Shown: one piece after another, positions 30,100 to 41,924 of the stretch
Numbering within the stretch: the stretch's first letter is position 1
Layout: each line of letters begins with the position of its first letter
Assembly (NCBI RefSeq): GCF_036711975.1
Contig: NC_091973.1
Coordinates: 10,354,001-10,418,000 of the forward strand
DNA: 64,000 bases
Direction of reading: 5' to 3'
Origin: Onthophagus taurus
Taxonomy: Eukaryota > Arthropoda > Insecta > Coleoptera > Scarabaeidae
Position numbers and translations under genes: made by a program
Notes under the pieces: model-generated
Databases searched by the model: none
The model's input: only the letters and a program-made list of their open reading frames with translations
Told to the model about the DNA's origin: nothing

Positions 30100-32230
30100 T
30101 TATACTCCGTTCTGAGCCATGTTTGAACTTTCTATCACTTTCGGTTCCGATAATTCTGTTGACCATATTTGTGATATTCAGGCGCCAAATGACATCTTGG
30201 AGCATGTTGGAGATAAAAAACAAAAAGTGCCCAAAACGTGATATTATGACGTTATACGGCCTTTTGAGCCATGTTTGAACTTTCTATCACTTTCGGTTCC
30301 GATAATTCTGTTGACCATATTTGTGATATTCAGGCGCCAAACGACATCTTGGAGCATGTTCGTGATAAAAAACAAAATGTGCCCAAACGTGTTATTATGA
30401 CGTTATACGCCGTTTTGAGCCATGTTTGAACTTTCTATCACTTTTGGTTCCGATAATTCTGCTGACCATATTTGTGATATTCAGACGCCAAATGACATCT
30501 TGGAGCAAGTTGGAGATAAAAAACAAAATGTGCCCAAAACGTGATATTATGACGTTATACGCCGTTCTGAGACATGTTTGAACTTTCTATCACTTTTCGT
30601 TCCGGTAATTCTGTCGACCATATATTTGATATTCAGATGCCAAATGTCACATTGGAGCATGTTGGAGATAAAAAACAAAATGTGCCCAAAACGTGATATT
30701 ATGACGTTATACGCCGTTTTGAGCCATGTTTGAACTCTCTATCACTTTTGGTTCCGATAGTTCTGATGACCATATTTGTGATATTCAGACGCCAAATGAC
30801 ATCTTGGAGCATGTTGGAGATAAAAAACAAAATGTGCCCAAAACGTGATATTATGACGTTATACGACGTTCTGAGCCATGTTTGAACTTTCTATCACTTT
30901 TGGTTCCGATAATTCTGCTGACCATATTTGTGATATTCAGGCGCCAAATGACATCTTGGAGCATGTTGGAGATAAAAAACAAAATGTGCCCAAAACGTGA
31001 TATTATGACGTTATACGCCGTTTTGAGCCAGGTTTGAACTCTCTATCACTTTTGGTTCCGGTAATTCTGTCGACCATATTTGTGATATTCAGGCGTCAAA
31101 TGACATCTTGGAGCATGTTGGAGATAAAAAACAAAATGTGCCCGAAACGTGATATTATGACGTTATACTCCGTTCTGAGCCATGTTTGAACTTTCTATCA
31201 CTTTCGGTTCCGATAATTCTGTTGACCATATTTGTGATATTCAGGCGCCAAATGACATCTTGGAGCATGTTGGAGATAAAAAACAAAATGTGCCCAAAAC
31301 GTGATATTATGACGTTATACGGCCTTTTGAGCCATGTTTGAACTTTCTATCACTTTCGGTTCCGATAATTCTGTTGACCATATTTGTGATATTCAGGCGC
31401 CAAACGACATCTTGGAGCATGTTCGTGATAAAAAACAAAATGTGCCCAAACGTGTTATTATGACGTTATACGCCGTTTTGAGCCATGTTTGAACTTTCTA
31501 TCACTTTTGGTTCCGATAATTCTGCTGACCATATTTGTGATATTCAGACGCCAAATGACATCTTGGAGCAAGTTGGAGATAAAAAACAAAATGTGCCCAA
31601 AACGTGATATTATGACGTTATACGCCGTTCTGAGACATGTTTGAACTTTCTATCACTTTTCGTTCCGGTAATTCTGTCGACCATATATTTGATATTCAGA
31701 TGCCAAATGTCACATTGGAGCATGTTGGAGATAAAAAACAAAATGTGCCCAAAACGTGATATTATGACGTTATACGCCGTTTTGAGCCATGTTTGAACTC
31801 TCTATCACTTTTGGTTCCGATAGTTCTGATGACCATATTTGTGATATTCAGACGCCAAATGACATCTTGGAGCATGTTGGAGATAAAAAACAAAATGTGC
31901 CCAAAACGTGATATTATGACGTTATACGACGTTCTGAGCCATGTTTGAACTTTCTATCACTTTTGGTTCCGATAATTCTGCTGACCATATTTGTGATATT
32001 CAGGCGCCAAATGACATCTTGGAGCATGTTGGAGATAAAAAACAAAATGTGCCCAAAACGTGATATTATGACGTTATACGCCGTTTTGAGCCAGGTTTGA
32101 ACTCTCTATCACTTTTGGTTCCGGTAATTCTGTCGACCATATTTGTGATATTCAGGCGTCAAATGACATCTTGGAGCATGTTGGAGATAAAAAACAAAAT
32201 GTGCCCGAAACGTGATATTATGACGTTATA
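30100..32230. repeat. Higher-order repeat block, 7 monomers (1,064 bp)
   Basis: Private variants repeat 1,064 bp apart (7 x 152). TATACTCCGTT occurs at about 30102 and 31166, GTTCGTGATAAA at about 30359 and 31423, GTTCTGATGACC at about 30761 and 31825, and the 1-bp-shortened GCCCAAACGTG at about 30383 and 31447. This points to a recent tandem duplication of a 7-monomer segment. Confidence 0.8.
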
Positions 32231-35200
32231 CGCCGTTCTGAGCCATGTTTGAACTTTCTATCACTTTTGGTTCCGATAATTCTGCTGACCATATTTGTGA
32301 TATTCAGGCGCCAAATGACATCTTGGAGCATGTTGGAGATAAAAAACAAAATGTGCCCAAAACGTGATATTATGACGTTATACGGCCTTTTGAGCCATGT
32401 TTGAACTTTCTATCACTTTCGGTTCCGATAATTCTGTTGACCATATTTGTGATATTCAGGCGCCAAACGACATCTTGGAGCATGTTCGAGATAAAAAACA
32501 AAATGTGCCCAAAACGTGTTATTATGACGTTATACGCCGTTTTGAGCCATGTTTGAACTTTCTATCACTTTTGGTTCCGATAATTCTGCTGACCATATTT
32601 GTGATATTCAGACGCCAAATGACATCTTGGAGCAAGTTGGAGATAAAAAACAAAATGTGCCCAAAACGTGATATTATGACGTTATACGCCGTTCTGAGCC
32701 ATGTTTGAACTTTCTATCACTTTCGGTTCCGATAATTCTGTTGACCATATTTGTGATATTCAGGCGTCAAATGACATCTTGGAGCATGTTGGAGATAAAA
32801 AACAAAATGTGCCCAAAACGTGATATTATGACGTTATACGACGTTCTGAGCCATGTTTGAACTTTCTATCACTTTTGGTTCCGATAATTCTGCTGACCAT
32901 ATTTGTGATATTCAGGCGCCAAATGACATCTTGGAGCATGTTGGAGATAAAAAACAAAATGTGCCCAAAACGTGATATTATGACGTTATACGGCCTTTTG
33001 AGCCATGTTTGAACTTTCTATCACTTTCGGTTCCGATAATTCTGTTGACCATATTTGTGATATTCAGGCGCCAAACGACATCTTGGAGCATGTTCGAGAT
33101 AAAAAACAAAATGTGCCCAAACGTGTTATTATGACGTTATACGCCGTTTTGAGCCATGTTTGAACTTTCTATCACTTTTGGTTCCGATAATTCTGCTGAC
33201 CATATTTGTGATATTCAGACGCCAAATGACATCTTGGAGCAAGTTGGAGATAAAAAACAAAATGTGCCCAAAACGTGATATTATGACGTTATACGCCGTT
33301 CTGAGACATGTTTGAACTTTCTATCACTTTTCGTTCCGGTAATTCTGTCGACCATATATTTGATATTCAGATGCCAAATGTCACATTGGAGCATGTTGGA
33401 GATAAAAAACAAAATGTGCCCAAAACGTGATATTATGACGTTATACGCCGTTTTGAGCCATGTTTGAACTCTCTATCACTTTTGGTTCCGATAGTTCTGC
33501 TGACCATATTTGTGATATTCAGACGCCAAATGACATCTTGGAGCATGTTGGAGATAAAAAACAAAATGTGCCCAAAACGTGATATTATGACGTTATACGA
33601 CGTTCTGAGCCATGTTTGAACTTTCTATCACTTTTGGTTCCGATAATTCTGCTGACCATATTTGTGATATTCAGGCGCCAAATGACATCTTGGAGCATGT
33701 TGGAGATAAAAAACAAAATGTGCCCAAAACGTGATATTATGACGTTATACGCCGTTTTGAGCCAGGTTTGAACTCTCTATCACTTTTGGTTCCGGTAATT
33801 CTGTCGACCATATTTGTGATATTCAGGCGTCAAATGACATCTTGGAGCATGTTGGAGATAAAAAACAAAATGTGCCCGAAACGTGATATTATGACGTTAT
33901 ACGCCGTTCTGAGCCATGTTTGAACTTTCTATCACTTTTGGTTCCGATAATTCTGCTGACCATATTTGTGATATTCAGACGCCAAATGACATCTTGGAGC
34001 AAGTTGGAGATAAAAAACAAAATGTGCCCAAAACGTGATATTATGACGTTATACGCCGTTCTGAGCCATGTTTGAACTTTCTATCACTTTCGGTTCCGAT
34101 AATTCTGTTGACCATATTTGTGATATTCAGGCGTCAAATGACATCTTGGAGCATGTTGGAGATAAAAAACAAAATGTGCCCAAAACGTGATATTATGACG
34201 TTATACGACGTTCTGAGCCATGTTTGAACTTTCTATCACTTTTGGTTCCGATAATTCTGCTGACCATATTTGTGATATTCAGGCGCCAAATGACATCTTG
34301 GAGCATGTTGGAGATAAAAAACAAAATGTGCCCAAAACGTGATATTATGACGTTATACGGCCTTTTGAGCCATGTTTGAACTTTCTATCACTTTCGGTTC
34401 CGATAATTCTGTTGACCATATTTGTGATATTCAGGCGCCAAACGACATCTTGGAGCATGTTCGAGATAAAAAACAAAATGTGCCCAAAACGTGTTATTAT
34501 GACGTTATACGCCGTTTTGAGCCATGTTTGAACTTTCTATCACTTTTGGTTCCGATAATTCTGCTGACCATATTTGTGATATTCAGACGCCAAATGACAT
34601 CTTGGAGCAAGTTGGAGATAAAAAACAAAATGTGCCCAAAACGTAATATTATGACGTTATACGCCGTTCTGAGACATGTTTGAACTTTCTATCACTTTTC
34701 GTTCCGGTAATTCTGTCGACCATATATTTGATATTCAGGCGTCAAATGACATCTAGGAGCATGTTGGAGATAAAAAACAAAATGTGCCCAAAACGTGATA
34801 TTATGACGTTATACGCCGTTCTGAGCCATGTTTGAACTTTCTATCACTTTTGGTTCCGATAATTCTGCTGACCATATTTGTGATATTCAGACGCCAAATG
34901 ACATCTTGGAGCAAGTTGGAGATAAAAAACAAAATGTGCCCAAAACGTGATATTATGACGTTATACGCCGTTCTGAGCCATGTTTGAACTTTCTATCACT
35001 TTCGGTTCCGATAATTCTGTTGACCATATTTGTGATATTCAGGCGTCAAATGACATCTTGGAGCATGTTGGAGATAAAAAACAAAATGTGCCCAAAACGT
35101 GATATTATGACGTTATACGCCCTTTTGAGCCATGTTTGAACTTTCTATCACTTTTGGTTCCGGTAATTCTGTCGACCATATTTTTGATATTCAGGCGTCA

Positions 35201-38200
35201 AATGACATCTTGGAGCATGTTGGAGATAAAAAACAAAATGTGCCCAAAACGTGATATTATGACGTTATACGACGTTCTGAGCCATGTTTGAACTTTCTAT
35301 CACTTTTGGTTCCGATAATTCTGCTGACCATATTTGTGATATTCAGGCGCCAAATGACATCTTGGAGCATGTTGGAGATAAAAAACAAAATGTGCCCAAA
35401 ACGTGATATTATGACGTTATACGGCCTTTTGAGCCATGCTTGAACTTTCTATCACTTTCGGTTCCGATAATTCTGTTGACCATATTTGTGATATTCAGGC
35501 GCCAAACGACATCTTGGAGCATGTTCGAGATAAAAAACAAAATGTGCCCAAAACGTGTTATTATGACGTTATACGCCGTTTTGAGCCATGTTTGAACTTT
35601 CTATCACTTTTGGTTCCGATAATTCTGCTGACCATATTTGTGATATTCAGACGCCAAATGACATCTTGGAGCAAGTTGGAGATAAAAAACAAAATGTGCC
35701 CAAAACGTAATATTATGACGTTATACGCCGTTCTGAGACATGTTTGAACTTTCTATCACTTTTCGTTCCGGTAATTCTGTCGACCATATATTTGATATTC
35801 AGGCGTCAAATGACATCTAGGAGCATGTTGGAGATAAAAAACAAAATGTGCCCAAGACGTGATATTATGACGTTATACGCCGTTCTGAGCCATGTTTGAA
35901 CTTTCTATCACTTTTGGTTCCGATAATTCTGCTGACCATATTTGTGATATTCAGACGCCAAATGACATCTTGGAGCATGTTGGAGATAAAAAACAAAATG
36001 TGCCCAAAACGTGATATTATGACGTTATACGACGTTCTGAGCCATGTTTGAACTTTCTATCACTTTTGGTTCCGATAATTCTGCTGACCATATTTGTGAT
36101 ATTCAGGCGCCAAATGACATCTTGGAGCATGTTGGAGATAAAAAGCAAAATGTGCCCAAAACGTGATATTATGACGTTATACGGCCTTTTGAGCCATGTT
36201 TGAACTTTCTATCACTTTCGGTTCCGATAATTCTGTTGACCATATTTGTGATATTCAGGCGTCAAATGACATCTTGGAGCATGTTGGAGATAAAAAACAA
36301 AATGTGTCCAAAACGTGATATTATGACGTTATACGCCCTTTTGAGCCATGTTTGAACTTTCTATCACTTTTGGTTCAGGTAATTCTGTCGACCATATTTG
36401 TGATATTCAGGCGTCAAATGACATCTTGGAGCATGTTGGAGATAAAAAACAAAATGTGCCCAAAACGTGATATTATGACGTTATACGACGTTCTGAGCCA
36501 TGTTTGAACTTTCTATCACTTTTGGTTCCGATAATTCTGCTGACCATATTTGTGATATTCAGGCGCCAAATGACATCTTGGAGCATGTTGGAGATAAAAA
36601 ACAAAATGTGCCCAAAACGTGATATTATGACGTTATACGGCCTTTTGAGCCATGTTTGAACTTTCTATCACTTTCGGTTCCGATAATTCTGTTGACCATA
36701 TTTGTGATATTCAGGCGCCAAACGACATCTTGGAGCATGTTCGAGATAAAAAACAAAATGTGCCCAAAACGTGTTATTATGACGTTATACGCCGTTTTGA
36801 GCCATGTTTGAACTTTCTATCACTTTTGGTTCCGATAATTCTGCTGACCATATTTGTGATATTCAGACGCCAAATGACATCTTGGAGCAAGTTGGAGATA
36901 AAAAACAAAATGTGCCCAAAACGTAATATTATGACGTTATACGCCGTTCTGAGACATGTTTGAACTTTCTATCACTTTTCGTTCCGGTAATTCTGTCGAC
37001 CATATATTTGATATTCAGGCGTCAAATGACATCTAGGAGCATGTTGGAGATAAAAAACAAAATGTGCCCAAAACGTGATATTATGACGTTATACGCCGTT
37101 CTGAGCCATGTTTGAACTTTCTATCACTTTTGGTTCCGATAATTCTGCTGACCATATTTGTGATATTCAGACGCCAAATGACATCTTGGAGCAAGTTGGA
37201 GATAAAAAACAAAATGTGCCCAAAACGTGATATTATGACGTTATACGCCGTTCTGAGCCATGTTTGAACTTTCTATCACTTTCGGTTCCGATAATTCTGT
37301 TGACCATATTTGTGATATTCAGGCGTCAAATGACATCTTGGAGCATGTTGGAGATAAAAAACAAAATGTGCCCAAAACGTGATATTATGACGTTATACGC
37401 CGTTCTGAGCCATGTTTGAACTTTCTATCACTTTTGGTTCCGATAATTCTGCTGACCATATTTGTGATATTCACGCGCCAAATGACATCTTGGAGCATGT
37501 TGGAGATAAAAAACAAAATGTGCCCAAAACGTGATATTATGACGTTATACGACGTTCTGAGCCATGTTTGAACTTTCTATCACTTTTGGTTCCGGTAATT
37601 CTGTCGACCATATTTGTGATATTCAGGCGTCAAATGACATCTTGGAGCATGTTGGAGATAAAAAACAAAATGTGCCCAAAACGTGATATTATGACGTTAT
37701 ACGCCGTTTTGAGCCATGTTTGAACTTTCTATCACTTTTGGTTCCGATAATTCTGCTGACCATATTTGTGATATTCAGACGCCAAATGACATCTTGGAGC
37801 AAGTTGGAAATAAAAAACAAAATGTGCCCAAAACGTGATATTATGACGTTATACGCCGTTCTGAGACATGTTTGAACTTTCTATCACTTTTCGTTCCGGT
37901 AATTCTGTCGACCATATATTTGATATTCAGATGCCAAATGTCACATTGGAGCATGTTGGAGATAAAAAACAAAATGTGCCCAAAACGTGATATTATGACG
38001 TTATACGCCGTTCTGAGCCATGTTTGAACTTTCTATCACTTTTGGTTCCGATAATTCTGCTGACCATATTTGTGATATTCAGACGCCAAATGACATCTTG
38101 GAGCAAGTTGGAGATAAAAAACAAAATGTGCCCAAAACGTGATGTTATGACGTTATACGACGTTCTGAGCCATGTTTGAACTTTCTATCACTTTCGGTTC

Positions 38201-39448
38201 CGATAATTCTGTTGACCATATTTGTGATATTCAGGCGCCAAATGACATCTTGGAGCATGTTGGAGATAAAAAACAAAATGTGCCCAAAACGTGATATTAT
38301 GACGTTATACGCCCTTTTGAGCCATGTTTGAACTTTCTATCACTTTTGGTTCCGGTAATTCTGTCGACCATATTTGTGATATTCAGGCGTCAAATGACAT
38401 CTTGGAGCATGTTGGAGATAAAAAACAAAATGTGCCCAAAACGTGATATTATGACGTTATACGACGTTCTGAGCCATGTTTGAACTTTCTATCACTTTTG
38501 GTTCCGATAATTCTGCTGACCATATTTGTGATATTCAGGCGCCAAATGACATCTTGGAGCATGTTGGAGATAAAAAACAAAATGTGCCCAAAACGTGATA
38601 TTATGACGTTATACGCCGTTTTGAGCCAGGTTTGAACTCTCTATCACTTTTGGTTCCGGTAATTCTGTCGACCATATTTGTGATATTCAGGCGTCAAATG
38701 ACATCTTGGAGCATGTTGGAGATAAAAAACAAAATGTGCCCAAAACGTGATATTATGACGTTATACGCCGTTTTGAGCCATGTTTGAACTCTCTATCACT
38801 TTTGGTTCCGATAGTTCTGCTGACCATATTTGTGATATTCAGACGCCAAATGACATCTTGGAGCAAGTTGGAGATAAAAAACAAAATGTGCCCAAAACGT
38901 GATATTATGACGTTATACGACGTTCTGAGCCATGTTTGAACTTTCTATCACTTTTGGTTCCGATAATTCTGCTGACCATATTTGTGATATTCAGACGCCA
39001 AATGACATCTTGGAGCATGTTGGAGATAAAAAACAAAATGTGCCCAAAACGTGATATTATGACGTTATACGGCCTTTTGAGCCATGTTTGAACTTTCTAT
39101 CACTTTCGGTTCCGATAATTCTGTTGACCATATTTGTGATATTCAGGCGCCAAACGACATCTTGGAGCATGTTCGAGATAAAAAACAAAATGTGCCCAAA
39201 ACGTGATATTATGACGTTATACGCCGTTCTGAGCCATGTTTGAACTTTCTATCACTTTTGGTTCCGATAATTCTGCCGACCATATTTGTGATATTCAGGG
39301 GCCAAATGTCATATTGGAGCATGTTGGAGATAAAAAACAAAATGTGCCCAAAACGTGATATTATGACGTTATACGCCGTTCTGAGCCATGTTTGAACTTT
39401 CTATCATTTTTGGTTCCGATAATTCTGCTGACCATAGTAGTAGATAAA

Positions 39449-39565
39449 AGCCGATTCTAGAACCTCCTCTCAGAACCTCAGGTCAAGGTCAAGGCCAAGG
39501 TCACGTTGAGTGACCATGACCTTGACCTTGCCCTGAGGTTCTGGGAGGAGGTTCCAGAATCGGCT
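39449..39565. other. Imperfect hairpin near the tip of the left inverted repeat
   Basis: AGCCGATTCTAGAACCTCC at the left end is mirrored by GGAGGTTCCAGAATCGGCT at the right end. The arms continue inward through AGAACCTCAGG and AAGGTCAAGG motifs, giving about 49-50-bp arms with a few mismatches and a short loop. The same structure is at 57344-57460 and in copy 1. Terminal palindromes can serve as origins or protein-binding sites in linear replicons; a role here is inference. Confidence 0.75.
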
Positions 39566-39822
39566 ATTGCAAAGGGGGTCGTTGACCAGTAACCTAGACC
39601 TAAACAATGACCTTTACTTTGAGCTCACCTCAGGTCAAGATCACGTTTAGTGACCATGACCTTGATCAGTAACCTTGACCTGAACAATGACCTTTACTTT
39701 GACCTCAACGGAGACCTTGAAGTCAACCTTAATTGTGACCATGACATTGACCTTGTACGTGACCTGAAATGAAGGTTACACGACATGAGTTCATTGAAAA
39801 CCCCACTTCGGAGGAGGTATGC

Positions 39823-39830
39823 TTTAAATA
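39823..39830 (+). promoter_or_regulatory. TATA-like box in left TIR
   Basis: TTTAAATA lies in the inner part of the repeat about 110 bp before the ATG at 39939, with an initiator-like TTCAACAGT about 27 bp downstream. The mirror copy at 57079-57086 serves the polymerase, so both outermost transcripts probably share this core promoter. Confidence 0.5.
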
Positions 39831-39938
39831 GCAGATAGAAAATCGTGTTCAACAGTATTGAAGTAAGAGTGTTGTGAACATAAAGAAATTGAGGAACTTG
39901 TAGCTCCTATTTTAAGCAGTTTACATCGCTTAAATATA

Positions 39939-40421
39939 ATGGCATCGAGAAATCCAATTAAAGTCATCGATATGCAAGGGTTTACTTTATCTTCGGGATT
40001 TCGAGTTAAAGAATTGGCTATCGGTGATGGTGAGTCGATTTCCCATTTCATATTTCAACCTGATATAAGTTATGAAAGACTCAATAAGCGAGAATGTCGA
40101 CAAGTGCGTTGGGAGGAGAATAACTTACACCATTTGCATTACGAGAATGGATATGTGCCCTATAATCAACTGAAAGACAGTCTGGAACAGCATACATGCG
40201 GAGTGGAGGTGGTGTTTGTAAAGGGATCTCAAAAAGAAAAGGTATTGAGAGACCTATTATCATCGGTAAAGCCAGTGATTATTAATTTACAAGATAATAT
40301 ATATTGCCCTTTGCTTTCGTTGAGTCAAAATTCTTGCGCATATCATTATAAATCGGAAAGCAGTTGTGCAATTGAAAATGTTAAATTAATTTTAAAATTT
40401 TTAAAAATGGATTTAGATTAG
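39939..40421 (+). CDS. Unknown protein, paralogue of the 45963 gene
   Basis: This 160-aa protein is the first gene inside the left TIR, with ATG in the context ATAATGG. No established function is recognised. Visible features are an N-terminal hydrophobic strand ending in DMQGF, then VKELA, HFIFQP, an HHLHYENG segment, VVFVKGSQKEK, and a C-terminal NSCAYHYK...CAIENVKL. The same ordered pattern occurs in the second family member at 45963-46478 (DIQGF, PKELA, HHVFQP, VYVKGPEK, CAFH, CALSNV). The strand-D-x-Q-G-F opening followed by alternating strands and helices is reminiscent of an RNase H-like fold, but this is only a resemblance. The conserved Cys/His at the end could bind a metal. Confidence 0.8.
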   Translation: MASRNPIKVIDMQGFTLSSGFRVKELAIGDGESISHFIFQPDISYERLNKRECRQVRWEENNLHHLHYENGYVPYNQLKDSLEQHTCGVEVVFVKGSQKEKVLRDLLSSVKPVIINLQDNIYCPLLSLSQNSCAYHYKSESSCAIENVKLILKFLKMDLD

Positions 40422-40732
40422 TGTTAAAATTTAAAATTTAAATAAATTAATTTTTATTGTACTGACTTTTTTTTATTCAATTTAAATGTATCACATTCCT
40501 AATCCTAATATATAAAATGGAAAAGAAAAACAACCGAATTAAATTTCATTTAATTTATTGAACTCGTCTTTAATAAATGATAAACAATTGCATATCCTTT
40601 TAACGTATTATTTATGGTGTCAACTCGACGCCCCCGAGTTAGCAGTTCATGATGTTTTTTTTTGGTGTACTCAAGTCGAGTGATGACTCTTCTCGGGTGC
40701 TCCCGGAGGAGTGGAGCATGACCGGGTTGGAT

Positions 40733-40864
40733 TTACTTTGAGCTCACCTCAGGTCAAGATCACGTTGAGTGACTATGACATTGATCAGTAACCTTGACCT
40801 GAACAATGACCTTTACTTTGACCTCAACGGAGAACTTGAAGTCAACCTTAATTGTGACCGTGAC
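40733..40864 (+). repeat. Internal copy of a TIR segment
   Basis: The stretch from TTTACTTTGAGCTCACC to CTTAATTGTGACCGTGAC closely repeats the TIR at about 39622-39750, in the same orientation, with scattered substitutions (for example CGTTGAGTGACTATGACATT where the TIR has CGTTTAGTGACCATGACCTT). It retains several TGACCT/AGGTCA half-sites. It lies directly before the TATA box of the next gene, so a piece of the terminal promoter may have been reused as an internal one. Confidence 0.85.
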
Positions 40865-40886
40865 GTCCCCACCTAAAATGATGTGC

Positions 40887-40893
40887 ATAAATA
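40887..40893 (+). promoter_or_regulatory. TATA box of the 40966 gene
   Basis: ATAAATA lies about 34 bp before an arthropod-type initiator-like TCATTG (40921) and directly after the TIR-derived block of half-sites. A short untranslated leader then runs to the splice donor at 40967. Confidence 0.5.
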
Positions 40894-40965
40894 GCAAGTC
40901 AGGTTCATAAAAGATTAGTTTCATTGAAATCATCCGACGTAGTGGTGACATAACAACGCAGAACA

Positions 40966-41920
40966 AGTAAGTCCATAAACACTTGTCTTACAGCAGAAGT
41001 ATTAATGTTATATATACTTAGTGGGTTCCAGACAACAATATACAAAAGCACCGAAGAGAAGTCTCGAGGTTCAACAGGCGGTGTCCAAAAAAGCGAGCAT
41101 AAGTCCAAAGGTGATAAAACCCTCGTTGACACCCGTGGCATCTGAAGAGGTGTTAAAACAAGAAAAGTTTAATACAGTTATAGAGTGTGGTAACAATATG
41201 CAAGCGGTCGCTGATGGAAAAGATTCGTTTGCAGACTTAAGCCCTTTTATTATGACGCAAAGTGTTAACGGTAATAATGAAGTAGTTTCGAGAATAGATA
41301 ACATGGAGAGCTTAACCAACATGTCGGACAGTACAGTAAGAGCAAGTAGAGGTCCTCTATTTTCGGAAACAGTGTATGCACTAAATAAGAGCCGCACGAA
41401 ATGTGTGGCAATAGGATTAAGTGCTGACTTACATTTTGAACCAGTGGTAAGGTTAATGGGAAAAGGTCAATGTTTAACATTAACGGAAAACGATTGGCAC
41501 AACATTATTATGTATAAGTCAACAATCACAAACAGTTTTGCTAATCAGTCTCCGTCGCAGATAGTGTTGTGTGGTGTCAGTATATCGTGCGATTGGATGG
41601 AAAACGTTTGCAAGATTTTAAAGTTGGAGAGGGGTGGAGAATATGTATATATTGCATATGAATCGTTGCATGAGCTTTGGAACGTAGCAGATTTAGTAGC
41701 AACTCGACTGAAATTATTGAGAACTGTGAATTACAAAGCATATTATGATAGTGTTATAAACGCGTTAGCTGCAATGGATGGAGATGTGAAACGTAATATG
41801 TTAACGATGCTCAATGAATCGTGTTCTGAACAAATATGTATAAGTAAGGAAGTGATGTTGTACAATTTCGATAAAATCTTGTTGGATGTAGATTTGTTTA
41901 AATTATTTCACAATCAATAA
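40966..41920 (+). CDS. Unknown Polinton protein; start codon assembled by splicing
   Basis: This is a 299-aa protein of unrecognised function. The open frame has no ATG before codon 60, but a 55-nt intron (40967-41021) fits. The exon ends in ...GAACAA before GTAAGT, and the acceptor CTTAG is followed by TGGGTTCC. Splicing brings the A at 40966 next to TG at 41022-41023, creating an ATG exactly in frame with the MGSRQQYTK start. The first 60 residues are basic and Ser/Lys-rich and probably disordered. The rest looks globular, mixed alpha/beta, with VAIGLSADLHF, IVLCGVSISCDWM and YVYIAYESLHELW segments. It ends 4 bp before the next ORF, so the two may share a transcript. If the intron is wrong, translation would begin at 41198. 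Confidence 0.75.
40967..41021 (+). other. 55-nt intron splitting a start codon
   Basis: The donor is GTAAGT at 40967. The acceptor is ATATACTTAG ending at 41021, with a branch-like ATTAAT about 15-20 nt upstream. The length matches the 59-60-nt introns elsewhere in the element. It supplies the only in-frame ATG for the N-terminus of the downstream gene. Confidence 0.65.
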
Positions 41921-41924
41921 AGAC

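Larger units (their letters stand above)
4974..39435. repeat. 152-bp satellite array, about 227 monomers
   Basis: This is an uninterrupted head-to-tail array filling 34.5 kb between two Polinton ends. Monomers are 152 bp and mostly differ by a few substitutions (for example GATATT/GTTATT, TTTTGG/TTTCGG, GATAATT/GGTAATT, AGGCGC/AGGCGT). A few monomers lack 1-3 bases (about 11083, 11527, 11686, 29019, 30387, 31450, 33119), which slightly shifts the register. Variants recur in fixed order, giving local higher-order repeats of 7, 9 and 13 monomers. Each monomer contains a near-palindrome, aacgtgatattatgacgtt. Homogeneity and length suggest a centromeric or heterochromatic satellite (inference). 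No gene is supported inside it; open frames of up to 103 codons are a by-product of the repeat. Confidence 0.97.
39436..39881. repeat. Left terminal inverted repeat, Polinton copy 2 (446 bp)
   Basis: This is the inverted match of 57028-57473. Identity stops at 39881 (GTTGTGAACAT), exactly where the right copy runs into the polymerase start codon. It carries a terminal hairpin (39449-39565), dense AGGTCA/TGACCT half-sites including TCAAGGTCA on both strands, and TTTAAATA near its inner edge that could drive the first gene. Confidence 0.95.
40422..40965. other. Intergenic region with 3' end signals and upstream regulatory DNA
   Basis: Just after the first gene there are AATAAA signals (about 40441) in AT-rich DNA. 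At about 40616-40735 there is a GC-richer stretch with a small hairpin (AACTCG...CGAGTT at about 40624-40642) whose origin I do not recognise. From about 40733 a segment copied from the TIR leads into the TATA box and leader of the next gene. No coding potential is convincing. Confidence 0.6.

Noticed and set aside
4974..39435. CRISPR-like regular repeats
   Set aside because: Whole 152-bp units repeat head-to-tail with no unique spacers; the context is eukaryotic satellite.
39863..39919. Possible 57-nt 5'-UTR intron (GTAAGA...AAGCAG) before the first gene
   Set aside because: The size fits, but the same donor in the right TIR would splice out the polymerase start codon, and nothing in the first gene requires it. 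Not strong enough to list.
41005..41148. 47-codon ORF starting at the ATG at 41005
   Set aside because: It lies in another frame from the long gene, begins inside the inferred intron and ends quickly; no pattern supports it.
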